From Homarus americanus (taxonomy: Eukaryota > Arthropoda > Malacostraca > Decapoda > Nephropidae), in NCBI RefSeq assembly GCF_018991925.1, contig NW_024756966.1, positions 861,501 to 925,500 on the forward strand: a stretch of 64,000 nucleotides of DNA, written 5' to 3'. This document shows, piece after piece, positions 47,086 through 59,030 of this stretch. Below the pieces are notes generated by a model. The model searched no databases. It was not told where the DNA came from and saw nothing but the letters and a program-made list of their open reading frames with translations. Each line of letters starts with the position of its first letter. Position 1 is the stretch's first letter. The position numbers and the translations under genes are program-made.

Positions 47086-47660
47086 AGTCCTCATCTTCCT
47101 CCTGCTCCTCTCCCTCTCTCTTCCTCCTCTCCCTCTCTCTTCCTCCTCTTCCTCTCTCTTCCTCCTCCTCATCTCTCTTCCTCCTGCTCCTCTCCCTCTC
47201 TCTTCCTCCTCTTCCTCTCTCTTCCTCCACTTCCTCTCTCTTCCTCCTCTTCTCTCCCTCCTGCTCCTCCTCTCTCTTCCTCCTGCTCCTCCTCCTCTCT
47301 CTTCCTCTCTCTTCCTCCTCCTCCTCTCTTCCTCCGGCTCCTCTCCTCCTCCTCTCTTCCTGCTCCTCCTCCTCTCTTCCTCCTTCTCCTCCTCCTCTCT
47401 TCCTTCTCCTCCTCTCTCTTCCTCCTCCTCCTCTCTCTTCCTCCTCCTCCTGCTTCTCCCCCCTCCCTCCTGTTCTTCCTCTATACCTCCTGTTCCTCCT
47501 TTCTCCCTTCTTACCCCTCCTCCTCCTCCTCTCTCTTCTTCCCCTTTCTTCCTCCATCCTCCTCTCTCTTCCTCCTTCATCTTATCCCTTCCTCCTTCCT
47601 CTTCTCCTTCCTCCTCCTCTCTTCCTCCTCCCTCCTCCTACAGTATCCCTTACACCTACC
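47086..47660. repeat. CTCTCTTCCTCCTC satellite-like pyrimidine array
   Basis: Almost 570 bp of strictly C/T (rare G) sequence is organised as TCCTCCTCTCTC units of varying length. Strand asymmetry this strong favours triplex (H-DNA) structure. Long frames on both strands are artefacts. Confidence 0.9.
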
Positions 47661-48033
47661 TGGGGGCAGCAACAGCTTAATTACCTGAGCAACACTACAC
47701 TAGTGAGACTATTTAGCAGGTACTCTTCCCCTCACCTCTCCCACCTCACCTCCCCTCATCCCTCCCCTCATCCCTCCCCTCACCCCTCCCCCTCACCCCT
47801 CCCTCCTCCACCTCCCCTCCCCTCCCCTCCCCTCCCCCCTCCCCTCACCTCCCCCTCCCCTCACCTCCCCTCCCCTCACCTCCCCCTCCCCTCCCCTCCC
47901 TCCCTCACCCCTCTCACCCCCTCCCCTCACCTCCATCCCTCCTCCCTTCCCCTCACCTCCTTCCCCTCCTCCCTATACCTCTTCACTCTCTCCACCTCAC
48001 TCCCCGATATTTATAGTACTTGTTGATTTCATT

Positions 48034-48037
<4 letters not shown>
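47661..48037. repeat. CCCCTCACCTCC pyrimidine repeat
   Basis: CCCCTCA(C/T)CC(T/C) units fill 47725-47990. Confidence 0.85.

Positions 48038-48118
<81 letters not shown>
48038..48118. repeat. (CT)n microsatellite
   Basis: A CT run of about 80 bp with a single TT interruption; a GA tract follows at 48286-48325, so the two could pair as a hairpin. Confidence 0.97.
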
Positions 48119-48119
<1 letters not shown>

Positions 48120-49544
48120 TCTTGGTACTTGTACACTAGATCTCTCTAATAGATACCAAGCCGGATAGATACCCCGTAGAAGATACCAGGCCGGGATAGT
48201 CTCAAAGGTAAATTGATTATCGTTGCTGCTCACCTGTAGGGGCCATTGTGTAAGTGTGGAGGGGTAAAGAGCTGGTGAGAGGGAAGGAGAGAGAGAGAGA
48301 CAGAGGGAGAGAGAGAGAGAGAGAGGCAAGATATAAAAAAAGCGTGTAAACTTTATAGAGTGGGGGAGGGGGAGGGAGAAAGAAATGAAAAGGAGGGAAG
48401 AAGATAGGCAGGAAGGAGAGAGAAAGTGAGCCATAGGTTACTCTTCCTAATTTATTCTATTTCTTCTTTGTGTTATTTCCACGTGTGTGCATGTGTGTAT
48501 GTTTGTGTGTGTGTGTGTGTGACAGAATCTTCCCTCCCTCCCTCCCTCCCTCCCTCCTCCCTCTCCTCCTTCCTTCCCTCATACAATATTTCATTGGACC
48601 AAATCACTGTAGTTGGGTTGGAGGATTAAGCCTGACCACTGAACCACCTGCGTCATAATTACTCATAAACCTTAAAAAATTTTGATGAAATTTATGGTCA
48701 TCCAATTAGGCATTAATCCGGGTTGGGGGGGAGACTAATGATTACTGATAAATCCCCCTCTGATGTCTTTACCGCAAGGATTTATACAAAGTTCAATGAG
48801 GAATATACGATATACGTCTTAGCCCTTGGGGATATGTGTGTATACTAAACCCATGTAGTTTTGTGTATGTACTGAGAGCGATATACCCATGAGACAAACC
48901 TCTTCCCACCCACCCACCCACCCACCCACCCAGTCAGTCAGTCAGCCAATCAGATAGCCTCGAGTAAGCTCCAACCAGCCAATGAGAGGAGAAAATGACA
49001 CAACTTTTACACCAATCTCTTGTCATGTTTATCTCACAATTCATCTTGGACATTAGGGAGGCTGGGAGGATGTTTGAGGGCATGTTAGCCCTAGCAGCCC
49101 TCTCCAAGCAGCCCCTCACATTAGCACCTCTCCTCCTAGCCCCCACCTAGCAGGCTTTTATAACAGCCCCTCCTAACACCTTCTCCTAGCAGTCCCTTCC
49201 CAGCAGTCCCCTACCAGTACTCTCATCCCAGCTCCCTCTTCCAGCACCCCATCCGAGCACCCCATCCCACCACCCCCTTTTCCACCACCCCTTTCCACTC
49301 CAGCCCCCGAGGAATGGTTGACACTATCGACTAATAATGCTTGCTGGGTCATTATGTACTTTCCTCCCTCTTTTTTTTCTGAGGTTTTAGGGACGCCACA
49401 GTAAATCTAATTAATCCCTTTACGCCGGAATCTGTAGGCTTGACCCTCTTCCTCCCTCCTCCTCTTCCTCCAAGGATGAGTTGTGGTTGGCATTAGGGAG
49501 GGATTCTCACTCAAAGTTGTCGGGCTTCGTTTGTGATAGCGTCT

Positions 49545-49549
<5 letters not shown>
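48119..49549. other. Mostly unique non-coding DNA with short repeats
   Basis: TCCC tetranucleotides lie at 48530-48556, and CCCA and GTCA runs at 48906-48944. CCAAT boxes at 48946 and 48979 are 33 bp apart. AGCAGCCCCTC-type degenerate repeats lie at 49095-49270. No gene is supported. Confidence 0.55.

Positions 49550-49601
<52 letters not shown>
49550..49601. repeat. (CT)n microsatellite
   Basis: A pure CT run of about 52 bp. Confidence 0.97.
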
Positions 49602-49604
<3 letters not shown>

Positions 49605-50046
49605 ACCGAGAGAGTCGTGTTGACTTAAATTTTTTTTAATGTCAAATTTCTTGGGAACTTTTTTATTGATGGTGTGTGTGAGAAGTACGAAGGGGGAGGG
49701 TAGGAGGGACGGTGTGGTTGATCGGTGGGGGGTGGGGGGGAAGGGGTTGTTGATGCTCCTTCTCTGGGGGTGTTTAAGGAAAGGACTTAAGGGAGTTTTA
49801 TGAATGGGGGTGTTTGAGGGTTTGTGTGAGGGTAATTAAGACTCAGGTGATGTAAGAGGTTACCCAATCGCCCCAAAAGTTGGCTAAGGGAAAGGGATCA
49901 TTTTAAGGGGATATTGTGGTTTCTTAAGGGTGATTTAAGGGGAGAGGGTTGAGATTCTTTCGGAAGGGTTCTTTTTTAAGGTTACAGTGGGGTTCTGTTG
50001 GTCTGGTTCTGTGAGATAATGAGGAGGGGTTTAGATAAGGTGTCGT
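49602..50046. other. Unique non-coding DNA, G-rich in part
   Basis: GGGGG-rich phrases occur at 49690-49760 and TTTAAGGGGA-type phrases at 49780-49980. No gene is seen. Confidence 0.45.
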
Positions 50047-50245
50047 ACCAATTAGACAAGAGTATTTGTCACATCTACCAATGAGAGAACACTATCATAA
50101 CACTATCGACCAATAAGAAGACACTTAGGTCACATCTTCGACCAATGACAGAATAGTTACGTCACAACATTCAACCAATTAGAGAATTCTTACGTCACAC
50201 TTACCAATGAGAGAACATTAACATCACATCATCGACCAATAAGCA
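50047..50245. promoter_or_regulatory. CCAAT-box tandem array, seven boxes at about 31-bp spacing
   Basis: CCAAT starts at 50048, 50078, 50110, 50142, 50175, 50204 and 50236; intervals are 29-33 bp, close to three helical turns. Most are in (C/T)ACCAAT(G/A/T)A(G/C)A, preceded by GTCACA-type sequence. The array resembles the 43-bp ATTGG array at 40301-40560 read on the other strand. Confidence 0.65.
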
Positions 50246-52150
50246 ACTGTAACATGTGATTATCGCCTCCCAGAAGCCAATAAGATAGCTTCTTCCCCTG
50301 CTGATGAACCATTCAAGTTCGAGATGAGAACTACAAACTTTCTGGTTGGTGATAAAGACTTACCTCCGTGTATTATACCGCCAAGTGCAGAATTATAGGT
50401 GTGGGTGGGTGGGTGGATGGGTTGTCGGACCATGGTGGAGACGTGGGTATGTGTGGGTGAGGCGTGGTGGATGTGTGGGTGGGCGGATTGGGGTGTGGTG
50501 GATGTGTGGGTGATGAGGGTGCTGCTGCTGGCGGTAGTGTAGAGCGGGTCACCCTCAGCCCACAGTGACGTCATCTTTGTTTATGTTTTGACTATTGATG
50601 AGTTGCGGATTAGTGTTTTTTTTTTAATTAATATTTTATTTTATGGCGGTAATAGAAGGTCAATGATTGTATTGAGAAATGATTAGGTAATTATTGAGAA
50701 GTAGTTATGATAGGTATAGTTGTTTGATAATTAAGGAATATGGTTAGTTAGGTGAGGAAATAGTGTTGAATAGTAATGAAAATTGGACGAAACAATGTGA
50801 AACTGTACGTGTGTCTGGCCAAGGCTCCGAGAAACCAACCTATTCAAAAGTGCCAGCGATTAAAAGCATAGAGAAATTAAATGGCCAAGGAATGTGTTTG
50901 AGGAGTGACATTTATTATATTATTTATCCCGCTTTATATTTGAACTAAAGCCTGGGTGACGGGAATCCCACACACAACACACACACATATACAGGGGAGT
51001 TTGATCCTTCAGGTGTTACGTTATAAGGATTAAAGTCTCCCTCGTCTCCCTGCCAGTGTTCCTCTTCCATAAAGTTACAGAAATTTTTGACACAATCTCG
51101 TTTGCGCATTTCGAGTGTCAGACGTTCGGAAACAAACAAAAATATGCTGTTGTGTTTACCGTGTTCTTGCGGGCGATAAAACCGGGTTGTTTCTTTCACT
51201 ATGGATTATTTTTATTTTTATTCTCCTGTTGTGTGATTGTAGACCGCCGTGAGCCGCCTATTTCTTCTGGAAAATGAAGAAAAGTTGAACATAAGCGAAG
51301 ATGGAGAGCGTGGCCAGTGGTAACGTCTTGGACCACCCCTTTATACCAGTGACACGAGAAAATGAGCCCCAAGGCGCTCTCCCCCTCGCCTTCATCTCTA
51401 ATTCACAATGCTTCAGCCAAATGCCTCGGCAATCGTCGGCGCTCGAACGATAGCCTTTGGGATTAGTTGAAATCATGCGGACATCGGAAATGCTGGTGTG
51501 AATACCTGACTAGGCGCACCTGGACCCCGTTAAGGCGAGACGACGTGTTTTGTCCTAGCCCCAACACCCCGACGAGGGCTAGATTGGGGCTAGGATTCCT
51601 TTAGGATGTAGCCTGAGCCTCTAGCCTTGCATCACGAGGTCGGGGCTTATGATTATGACGTCTGGGGTCACCTGGAGGATGTCGTCTTACCTGGAGAGTC
51701 AAGAGAGTCAACGCTCAGGCGGCCCCAAACTCGCCACACCTCGATAATTAAACCACAGCTTTACCCAAGAGGCACAAACCTTCACTTCCTATCAATGAGG
51801 TGGAGTCTGTCTCGACCTGACGTTCTAGTTATTGATAGAAAATAATAACATTTAGGTGGTATTAGCATGGTACTGTGGCCGCTTGGTTATAGTGAAGCCA
51901 GATTTACCGGTATTGTACGGGCTAAAAGCTTTAACTTGGGATGCAGGTAAGAGGAACCCCCGTTAACAGGACTTGGTCTCACCTGTGGGCAAGAGCTCTC
52001 AGCCTCCCCCTCCTGCAGATTCCTTCAGAAGAACCACAACTCAAGTCATCTTTACAGCAGCCTCCTTGAAGGTCCCTCGCCGGGGCTCTTGGCCTGGCTG
52101 GGTGGGGCGCAGAGCGAAGTGTCTCGGAGTCACTGTGGAGAATAGATTAG
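50246..52150. other. Unique non-coding DNA of mixed composition
   Basis: GTGGGTGG repeats lie at 50398-50515, and a perfect CRE TGACGTCA at 50566-50573. The segment 51200-52150 has unusually balanced composition with few repeats and a nested CTAGCCCC/GGGGCTAG palindrome near 51559-51598. Short frames there (such as 51627-51845) have no recognisable motif, so I do not call a gene. Confidence 0.45.
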
Positions 52151-52260
52151 TTTTATCTGAAGATCGTCCAGTTCCCAACACTAATAACAGGTTTTAGTGG
52201 TGTCGTGGCCACGATCGGGCGGACCAGGAGATAAAAGTGGCATGCCTGCTCCATTCTCAC
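52151..52260. repeat. Dispersed repeat family 2, copy 2
   Basis: Shares CTGAAGATCG, ACTAATAACAGGTTTTAGTG, CACGATC and CTCCATTCTC in order with the copy at 43231-43345. Confidence 0.6.
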
Positions 52261-53185
52261 CTGTACCGTACCTAATTAATGAAGCAAGGTAAACCAGAGG
52301 GAGATCCTACAGACTTACCTCATGGAAAAAAAATTCATATTTAGGGAAATGTACTCTCATTTTTCATTGGTCGGTGGTTATTAACGTGGATATATTCTGG
52401 GTTGTGATTGGTTCATCTGTACTCAGGGTGGCATGGTCGTGGTGTGCCCGAGGTGTTCATTCTTCCTCGTCTTTATCTTCTTTCTCGTCACTAGAGGAAA
52501 AATATTCAGAGGAAGAAGTGACTTAATGCTGTTTTTGTTTTCTTGTGTGTTTGTCTTTTGTAAATTGGAAGTTTCATTAAGTCTCATCTTGGATTAGTGA
52601 TGATTCATTGTTTCGTTGGTCAGTGTTCAGTGTGTTGTTCTCTTTTCTTCGTTATGGGTCGAGATGTATTTGTCTTAATGATTATTGGAGGAAATATATC
52701 TCAATCTATTGTCTATATGTTAAAGTATTTAACCATATTTTTAAAGTTTTCGTCTATTAATATATTTTTTATCTAGTTGTTTAAGATGTTGACTCTAAAT
52801 GATCTGGGTCTCTGTAGTGTCCCAGGGTACAGTATTATACAAGAGGGAGATGTGAGGTAATAACGACGACCGAGCTCAGCCATATCTATCCTCAGAGTTG
52901 TAAATCGAATCGGAAGTGTTCTCAGCAAACCCGAAGCCTCATACGTCTGTCAAAGGTGTGTTGGGAGAGGTTTCAATCTTCTTCATAACAGTGATTAGCG
53001 GGGACAGTCAACCAGCTTAAAGTGGTGCCAGTCACGGGGGCGGCGGTGGACGTGAGGGCGAGGGGCAGGTGGGTATTATATGGGGCCTTACACCCACACG
53101 GAAACAACTTGTAAACACGGCCCAAGATATTACCGTCACGCTCTGGGTATGTGGCCCTGTCTGTTGTGTCTCAGCGTCAGTTAGT
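52261..53185. other. Unique AT-rich DNA
   Basis: ATTGG boxes occur at 52366 and 52407 (41 bp apart). No repeat array and no gene is seen. Confidence 0.5.
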
Positions 53186-53315
53186 GGTTACGTCTGCGTA
53201 CACATACACACGCACGCACGCGTACATACATGTGTACACTCATGTACACACGTGCGCATGCATATACACGCATCACGCATATACACACACGTACTCACAT
53301 ACACACACCCCACTG
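53186..53315. repeat. Alternating purine-pyrimidine tract (CACG/CATA/TGTA)
   Basis: About 120 bp of CA, CG, TG and TA dinucleotides, including ACGCACGCACGCGTACATAC, form a strong candidate for Z-DNA. Confidence 0.8.
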
Positions 53316-53929
53316 TGTGCCTGGCACGTGCCTCGATACTGGCAATATAATCGCACAGTCGATTACATTTGTTTATGAAAGGGTTTTGTGTAGGTCGGCG
53401 ATAGATTAACCCGCCCCACCCCACCCCACCCCACCCCACAAGACATTAACAAATCTCTATGGTCCTGAACAAAAACCTATTTTAACATATAGGTACGTGC
53501 CCTCGTACACCCAGGTGGGCCGGTGCTGTGAGGGGGACGTCAGGAAGTTTAGCTAGAGTCTGTTTGGGTTAGCGAGGCTGCTGGCCGGGAAGGTGTTGGT
53601 AATATATATGGTGTTGAGCGTGACACCTGTGAGCTCGGTCCTTTGATTCAGTCAATGGTGAACGTGAGGACCTATTTGCATGTGAAGGCATCGCCACACG
53701 AGGAATATATCACGCTTGGGGTTTATAATATAGATACGTGGGGTATAATGAGACGTGTGGGCATAATGTAGAGGGGGTGAGGGTATAATGTAGAGGGGGT
53801 GAGGGTATAATGGAAAGAATGGGGAGGTGTATTTTTTTCTGTTGAATAAATTTACACCTGGACAATGAATCAATTTATTCGAAAAATATTTGAAAATGTT
53901 GTTTGTTATATTTTTTTTATTGGCGTATC
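53316..53929. other. Unique DNA with short CCCCA and TATAATG repeats
   Basis: CCCCA pentamers repeat at 53413-53439. GAGGGTATAATG(T/G)AGAGGGG repeats lie at 53757-53815. No gene is seen. Confidence 0.5.
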
Positions 53930-54658
53930 ATAAATAATAATAATAACAATAATCACTAACCACAACAACAATAATAATTATAAAACAATAATAACACCAA
54001 TAACAATACCAACAACAAATACAACAACATTAACACCACCACCATCACCACCACCACCACCACCACCTCCACCACCACCACCACCTCCACCACCACCACC
54101 ACCACCACCACCACCACCACCACCACCACCACCACCACCACCACCTCCACCATCACCACCACTACCCCTCCACCACCACCACCACCACCACCACCACCCA
54201 CCACCACCACCACCATCACCACCACCACCACCACCACCACCACCTCCACCACCACCACCACCACCACCACCTCCACCACCACCACCACCACCATCACCAC
54301 CACCACCACCACCACCACCACCACCACCTCCACCACCACCACCACCACCACCACCACCTCCACCACCAACCACCACCACCACCACCACCACCACCACCAC
54401 CACCACCACCTCCACCACCACCACCACCACCACCATCACCACCACCACCACCACCACCACCACCACCACCACCACCACCTCCACCATCACCACCACCCTC
54501 CCACCACCACCACCACCACCACTACCACCACCACCCACCACCACCCACCACCACCTCACCACCACCACCACCTCCACCACCACCACCACCACCACCACCA
54601 CCACCACCACCACCACCTCCCACCACCCACCACCACCACCACCACCACCACCACCTCG
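53930..54658. repeat. AAT/AAC to (ACC)n triplet satellite, about 700 bp
   Basis: AAT and AAC triplets at 53930-54030 grade into an ACC array of about 620 bp with scattered CTCC and CATC variants. Minus-strand glycine/valine-only frames are artefacts. Confidence 0.97.
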
Positions 54659-54900
54659 TACTCGTCTCAAAATAGGAATTGAAAATCTGCTTCACAATAA
54701 ACGTCTAAAGTCTGATCTCAAGGACTGTCAGCTATTTACTATTCGTGTAGCTCCTTTGATGCTGACGACGCTGACTAATGACCGGAATAAATGAGCCTTG
54801 TGTCAGCTAATTGCCCCGACACCCACTTAATTGCCCCGACACCCAATTAATTGACGAAACTTAAAAGGAGAACTTGTTTACATTGTCATGAACAGTGGCA
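54659..54900. other. Unique spacer
   Basis: Contains a duplicated TTAATTGCCCCGACACCCA phrase near 54810-54848. Nothing else is seen. Confidence 0.5.
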
Positions 54901-54909
54901 GTGTCGCTT

Positions 54910-55207
54910 GGTTAATCGGGAACAGCGTTAATCGGGTACAGTATTAATCGGGAGCAGGTTTAATCAGGAACAGCATTAATCGGGAACAGCATTAATCGGG
55001 AACAGCATTAATCGGGAACAGCATTAATCGGGAACAGCATTAATCGGGAACAGCATTAATCGGGAACAGCATTAATCGGGAACAACATTAATCGGGAACA
55101 ACATTAATCGGAAACAGCATTAATCGGAAACAACATTAATCGGGAACAAGACTAATCGGGAACAGCATTAATCGGGAACAGCATTAATCGGGTACAACAC
55201 TAATCGT
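54910..55207. repeat. 16-bp minisatellite, about 20 copies
   Basis: The unit CATTAATCGGGAACAG shows more divergence at both ends than in the middle, as expected from unequal exchange. Confidence 0.95.
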
Positions 55208-56230
55208 CAGGAACATAAATGACCTAATTTAACCCCTAGTATATAAATTACAGAAACGAGGTCAATTGAAAGTTTGTAATCGACCACAGCGTATTTATAT
55301 AATTAATGTAATATTGTATAATGTATTTAATATTTGTCTAAGGTAATCAAGGTAACAGTTTAGGTGTTGGATCAGACTTGAGAATATTTAAAGTCAGATT
55401 AAGTTTATGGTAAGATATAGGGGGAAAGGTGTGATTGATTACGTCAGGTATGCCAGGTGTGTGTGGGTGAGGGGGGGGGGACAGTACTACCTCCTCCTTT
55501 TTCTGCTCTTCTTCTTCTTCCTCCAAATCCTCCTCCAAAACCACCACCTCCTCCTCCAACACACTCCTCCTCCAACTCTTGTTCCTCCTCCATCTCCACC
55601 TTTCAACCCCACCTCCTCTTCACTCCTCGTCCTCCTCTTTTCATTTTCTTCCTCTTCCTTCTGTTCACTGCTTTATTTTCTCTCCATATTTCTTATCTAC
55701 TTTCCTGCCCCTCCTCATTTCCTTACTTCCCACCCCTCTTCCCTACCTTCCATTCTCCTCTCCCACCACTCCCCCATCAACCTCCTACCCCCCCTCCCCC
55801 CCCAGTGAGGTAGTGAGGGATGGAGGTGTCACAGTTCCCTGGCCAGCAGTTTGTAAACACGGCCTATTAGTGAAGTTTACCTGTTAATCTATCACCTGGT
55901 CTACCTGTGGTCTGAATGAATTATTATGTAAATGTCTTCCACCTATACCCCAAGCTATAAGTCACCCCCTACCCCCCCTCCCTTCCTTCTTTCTCCCCCT
56001 CCCTGCCCCTACCTAACCTACCCTCCTCCCCTCATACCCCACCCTCTCGTCTCATACAGGCTTACCTTACCCTCCCTCCCCCCTTGCCCACCTGTTCTCC
56101 CCATGCCCAACCTAATTTCTCTCTCTCCCCACCACACCACACCACACCACAACTGAATGGACCAACAGTACCATCCACGTCAATAGTCAGTCAACATACC
56201 TTACTGAAGCTCTGTTAATTTATTTTATTG
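55208..56230. repeat. AT-rich spacer then C/T-rich domain
   Basis: Bases 55490-55800 and 55960-56150 are pyrimidine-rich; (CACAC)-type repeats end the second block. No gene is seen. Confidence 0.7.
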
Positions 56231-56750
56231 TCCATCAACACGAATCTATCCAGTCGAGTCTGTCAGTTTTTTTTTTGTGGTGAAGTTCTGTCTCTGTCTG
56301 TCTGTCTGTCTGTCTGTATTTATTAGTTTTTTGTAGTGTCGACAGTTCAGTCATTCCGTCAGTAACCCTCTTTCCTCTTTGTCTTCCCCTCTTCTTTTTC
56401 ATTTCTCCTCCTCCTCCTTCCCTTCCACCCTTCTTTTCCTCCTCCTTTACATCCCCTCCCCATCTTTCCCTTCCACCCCTTCCTTTGGCATCCCTTCCTT
56501 CTCTTCTTCCTTCATATCCACCATTCTTCGTTTCCCTCTTTCTTTTCTTCTTCTTCTTCCATTTCCCAACACCTATTCCACGCCTCCCCCACTCCGACAA
56601 CCCCTCAGCCCCCCACTCCGACAACCCCTCAGCCCCCCCACTCCGACACCCCTCAGCCCCCTCATCCTCTCAGCCCTCCCAGATCCCTCAGCCCCCCCTT
56701 TACATAAAGTTTCAGTCGATTCTCCGCTTTGTCGAGCATGTCTTCATTTT
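56231..56750. repeat. CTGT run, C/T-rich block and CACTCCGACAACCCCTCAGC repeat
   Basis: CTGT tetramers lie at 56290-56318. C/T-rich sequence follows, and a unit of about 24 bp with CACTCCGACA...CCTCAGCCCC repeats three times at 56588-56660. Confidence 0.75.
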
Positions 56751-57789
56751 TCCGGGCTTGCTTACTCTGCCCCACCTAACCGGACTCGCTTAACCGGACT
56801 TGTGTAATTTGTCCCGTTTATCCGGACATTTGCACGTGACACAAATGGTAGCTTCTCTGGGTATTTAGGCATTGTTCTGTACGCCAACGATCGCTAATCC
56901 GGACAATCGTTTAGGAAACCTTATCCGAACCTCCGTAATCCATATTCCGTACTTTATTCGACCGTCCGTATATTAACCAAAGGAGTAGATCAGCGGATAT
57001 ATATATTTTTTCCTAGCATGTGAATTAATGGTTATAATAAGACACCACGTCCATCATGCGGGAAAAATAATTATTAGTTTAAGTTCATCTGGTTACCAAA
57101 AATATTATAAAATATATTTAATTATAGAAGAAGAAAAAAATTTGTATTAGAATTTTGTCTATTTATTTATTTATTTATTTTTGTTTTTATTTATTTATTT
57201 ATTATTTTATTTATTTGTTAGTTTTGTTGTTTTGAGGAAGTGAAGGTCACGTAATTAAAGTTTATTTTATGATTATAAGAAATATTTTGTTAAGATACGC
57301 ACATGTAAGTACACATGATATTAAGATACCTACATATAACCACATACACAGGGTGGTTAAGATATGTTCATGCTAGTACACACAGGAGGGTTAAGAGACG
57401 TACATATAAGCGTACACATGGCGTTATCTTCCATACACATACTCACTCAATCTCCCATACTCTGTCTACACACACACACACACGCACACGCACACGCACA
57501 CGCACACACACACGCACTATCAAGAACAAGAACAACAATAACTAATCATTTTTACCGCCACCTCCATCCATCCGTCCGTTCATCCGTCCGTTCATCCATC
57601 CGTCCGTTCATCCGTCCGTCCCTAAACGCTATACGTGGTGCTGCCTTGGATATATAAAGTTTACAGACTGAAATTTCTTGTGTCTTAGCAATTTTGAAAA
57701 CTTGGAGACAACAAATTAGAAAATTCCGAAGACTACCGCACACACACCAGTACACTCCGGGCCTTGTTTAACGTGGCCGGATGAAAGAT
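56751..57789. repeat. Degenerate TAATCCGGAC repeats, ATTT run, CA/CG run and CCGTCCGTTCAT repeat
   Basis: Diverged (T/C)TAA(T/C)CCGGAC phrases occur at least six times at 56775-56940. ATTT repeats lie at 57160-57225, CACACG repeats at 57470-57516, and CCGTCCGTTCATC repeats at 57568-57622. Confidence 0.7.
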
Positions 57790-58301
57790 AACTACATATA
57801 TAAATGTGTGCGTATGTGTATGTTTTTGTGTATATATGTATGTGTTTTATATGTATACTTTTATGTTTGTGTACCAGTATATATGTATACCTGTGTATGT
57901 TTTGTATGTGTACCTGTATGTATATTTTTATGTGTACCTATGAGTATGTATGAGATTTATATGTGCACCTGTATGTATGTATGTATGTATGTACTATGAG
58001 GTCACTGTGTACGTATGTGTAGTAAGAAACAAACACCTATTTTTATGTTTTTATTTTTGCTTTTATTAACATATTGACTTTATTTTTTCTAAGGTGTTTT
58101 TGTTGTTTGTTTGTTGGTGAAAAGACGTGATTGTTTATTTGTATATTTGTTTGTTTATGTTGGTGTTTTCTTCATTATTATTGTTTCATTGTTCTTGTCT
58201 CTTCTTGGGCTGTTTATTCTTGTCTTCCCTTTGTTTCTTTGTTAGCCTTTCGTTCTTTCTGATAACGTCACGTACAGTAATTACTCGGTCTCTTTGTCTT
58301 T

Positions 58302-58310
<9 letters not shown>
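57790..58310. repeat. GTAT/GTGTAC-rich segment and T-rich unique DNA
   Basis: TATGTGTACCTGTATGTAT-like degenerate repeats run from 57800 to 57995. The rest is T-rich. Confidence 0.65.
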
Positions 58311-58344
<34 letters not shown>

Positions 58345-58522
58345 CTTCTATTCTTTACACCTTTCATGCTATTCCCTAAATCTTCCTACTTGACCTCCTC
58401 TTCCTTTTGACCTCTTCTTTCTCTCCCCCTCTTCCTTCTCTTCATTCATTATTTCCTTCAGCTTAAATCTTCTCCTGTTCTCCTCTACCTGTCTTTCAGC
58501 TTAATCCCTGTTCCACTTACCT

Positions 58523-58566
<44 letters not shown>

Positions 58567-59030
58567 TTCCAGCGTCTCCCTATTAACCTCACCCTTCTTG
58601 TCTTTTTCATCTCCTTCTCATCCTCCTTCGTTTTCCCTCTACTCATATTCCCATTCTTTCCCTCTCTCCCACTCACTCCCCACCACTCCCTCCACCTCTC
58701 CCCCTCCCTCTATCCCCTCTCCCATCCACCCCACCTCCACCCCTCTTCCCCCTCCCCCACCCCCACTCCCCCCACTCCCCCTTCCCCTCTCACCCACTCT
58801 CACTTACTCTTCCAGGGCTCTCCACGTAATGATTTTTCCATCAGGGTATTATGACTGATTAGATGTTGGCCGCCTAATGAACACTATTGAATTAATGGGA
58901 ATGTCCAGTGGAGCCTCCGTGTGTGTGTGGGAGGAGGAGAGGGGAAGGAGGGTGTAGGAGGAGGGTAGGGGGTAGGAGGAGGGTAGGAGGAGGGTAGGGG
59001 AAGGAAGGAAGGGGGGAGGGGTGTTCTTGA
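58311..59030. repeat. Two (CT)n tracts in a C/T-rich domain, then GGAGGGTAGG repeats
   Basis: CT runs lie at 58308-58341 and 58525-58562. C/T-rich sequence continues to 58810. GGAGGAGGGTAGG repeats lie at 58930-59025. Confidence 0.85.

Noticed and set aside
47066..47688. Frames of about 200 codons on both strands
   Set aside because: Pyrimidine-only sequence lacks stop codons on both strands; the Ser/Leu and Glu/Arg composition is an artefact.
51627..52197. Short non-repetitive frames of 72 and 74 codons
   Set aside because: No motif, no plausible splice partners and no conservation evidence; too short to support a gene.
53956..54670. Long minus-strand Gly/Val-only frames
   Set aside because: Read-through of the (ACC)n satellite.
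54910..55207. CRISPR-like or origin-iteron array (16-bp repeats)
   Set aside because: Contiguous diverged tandem units without spacers or plasmid/phage context.
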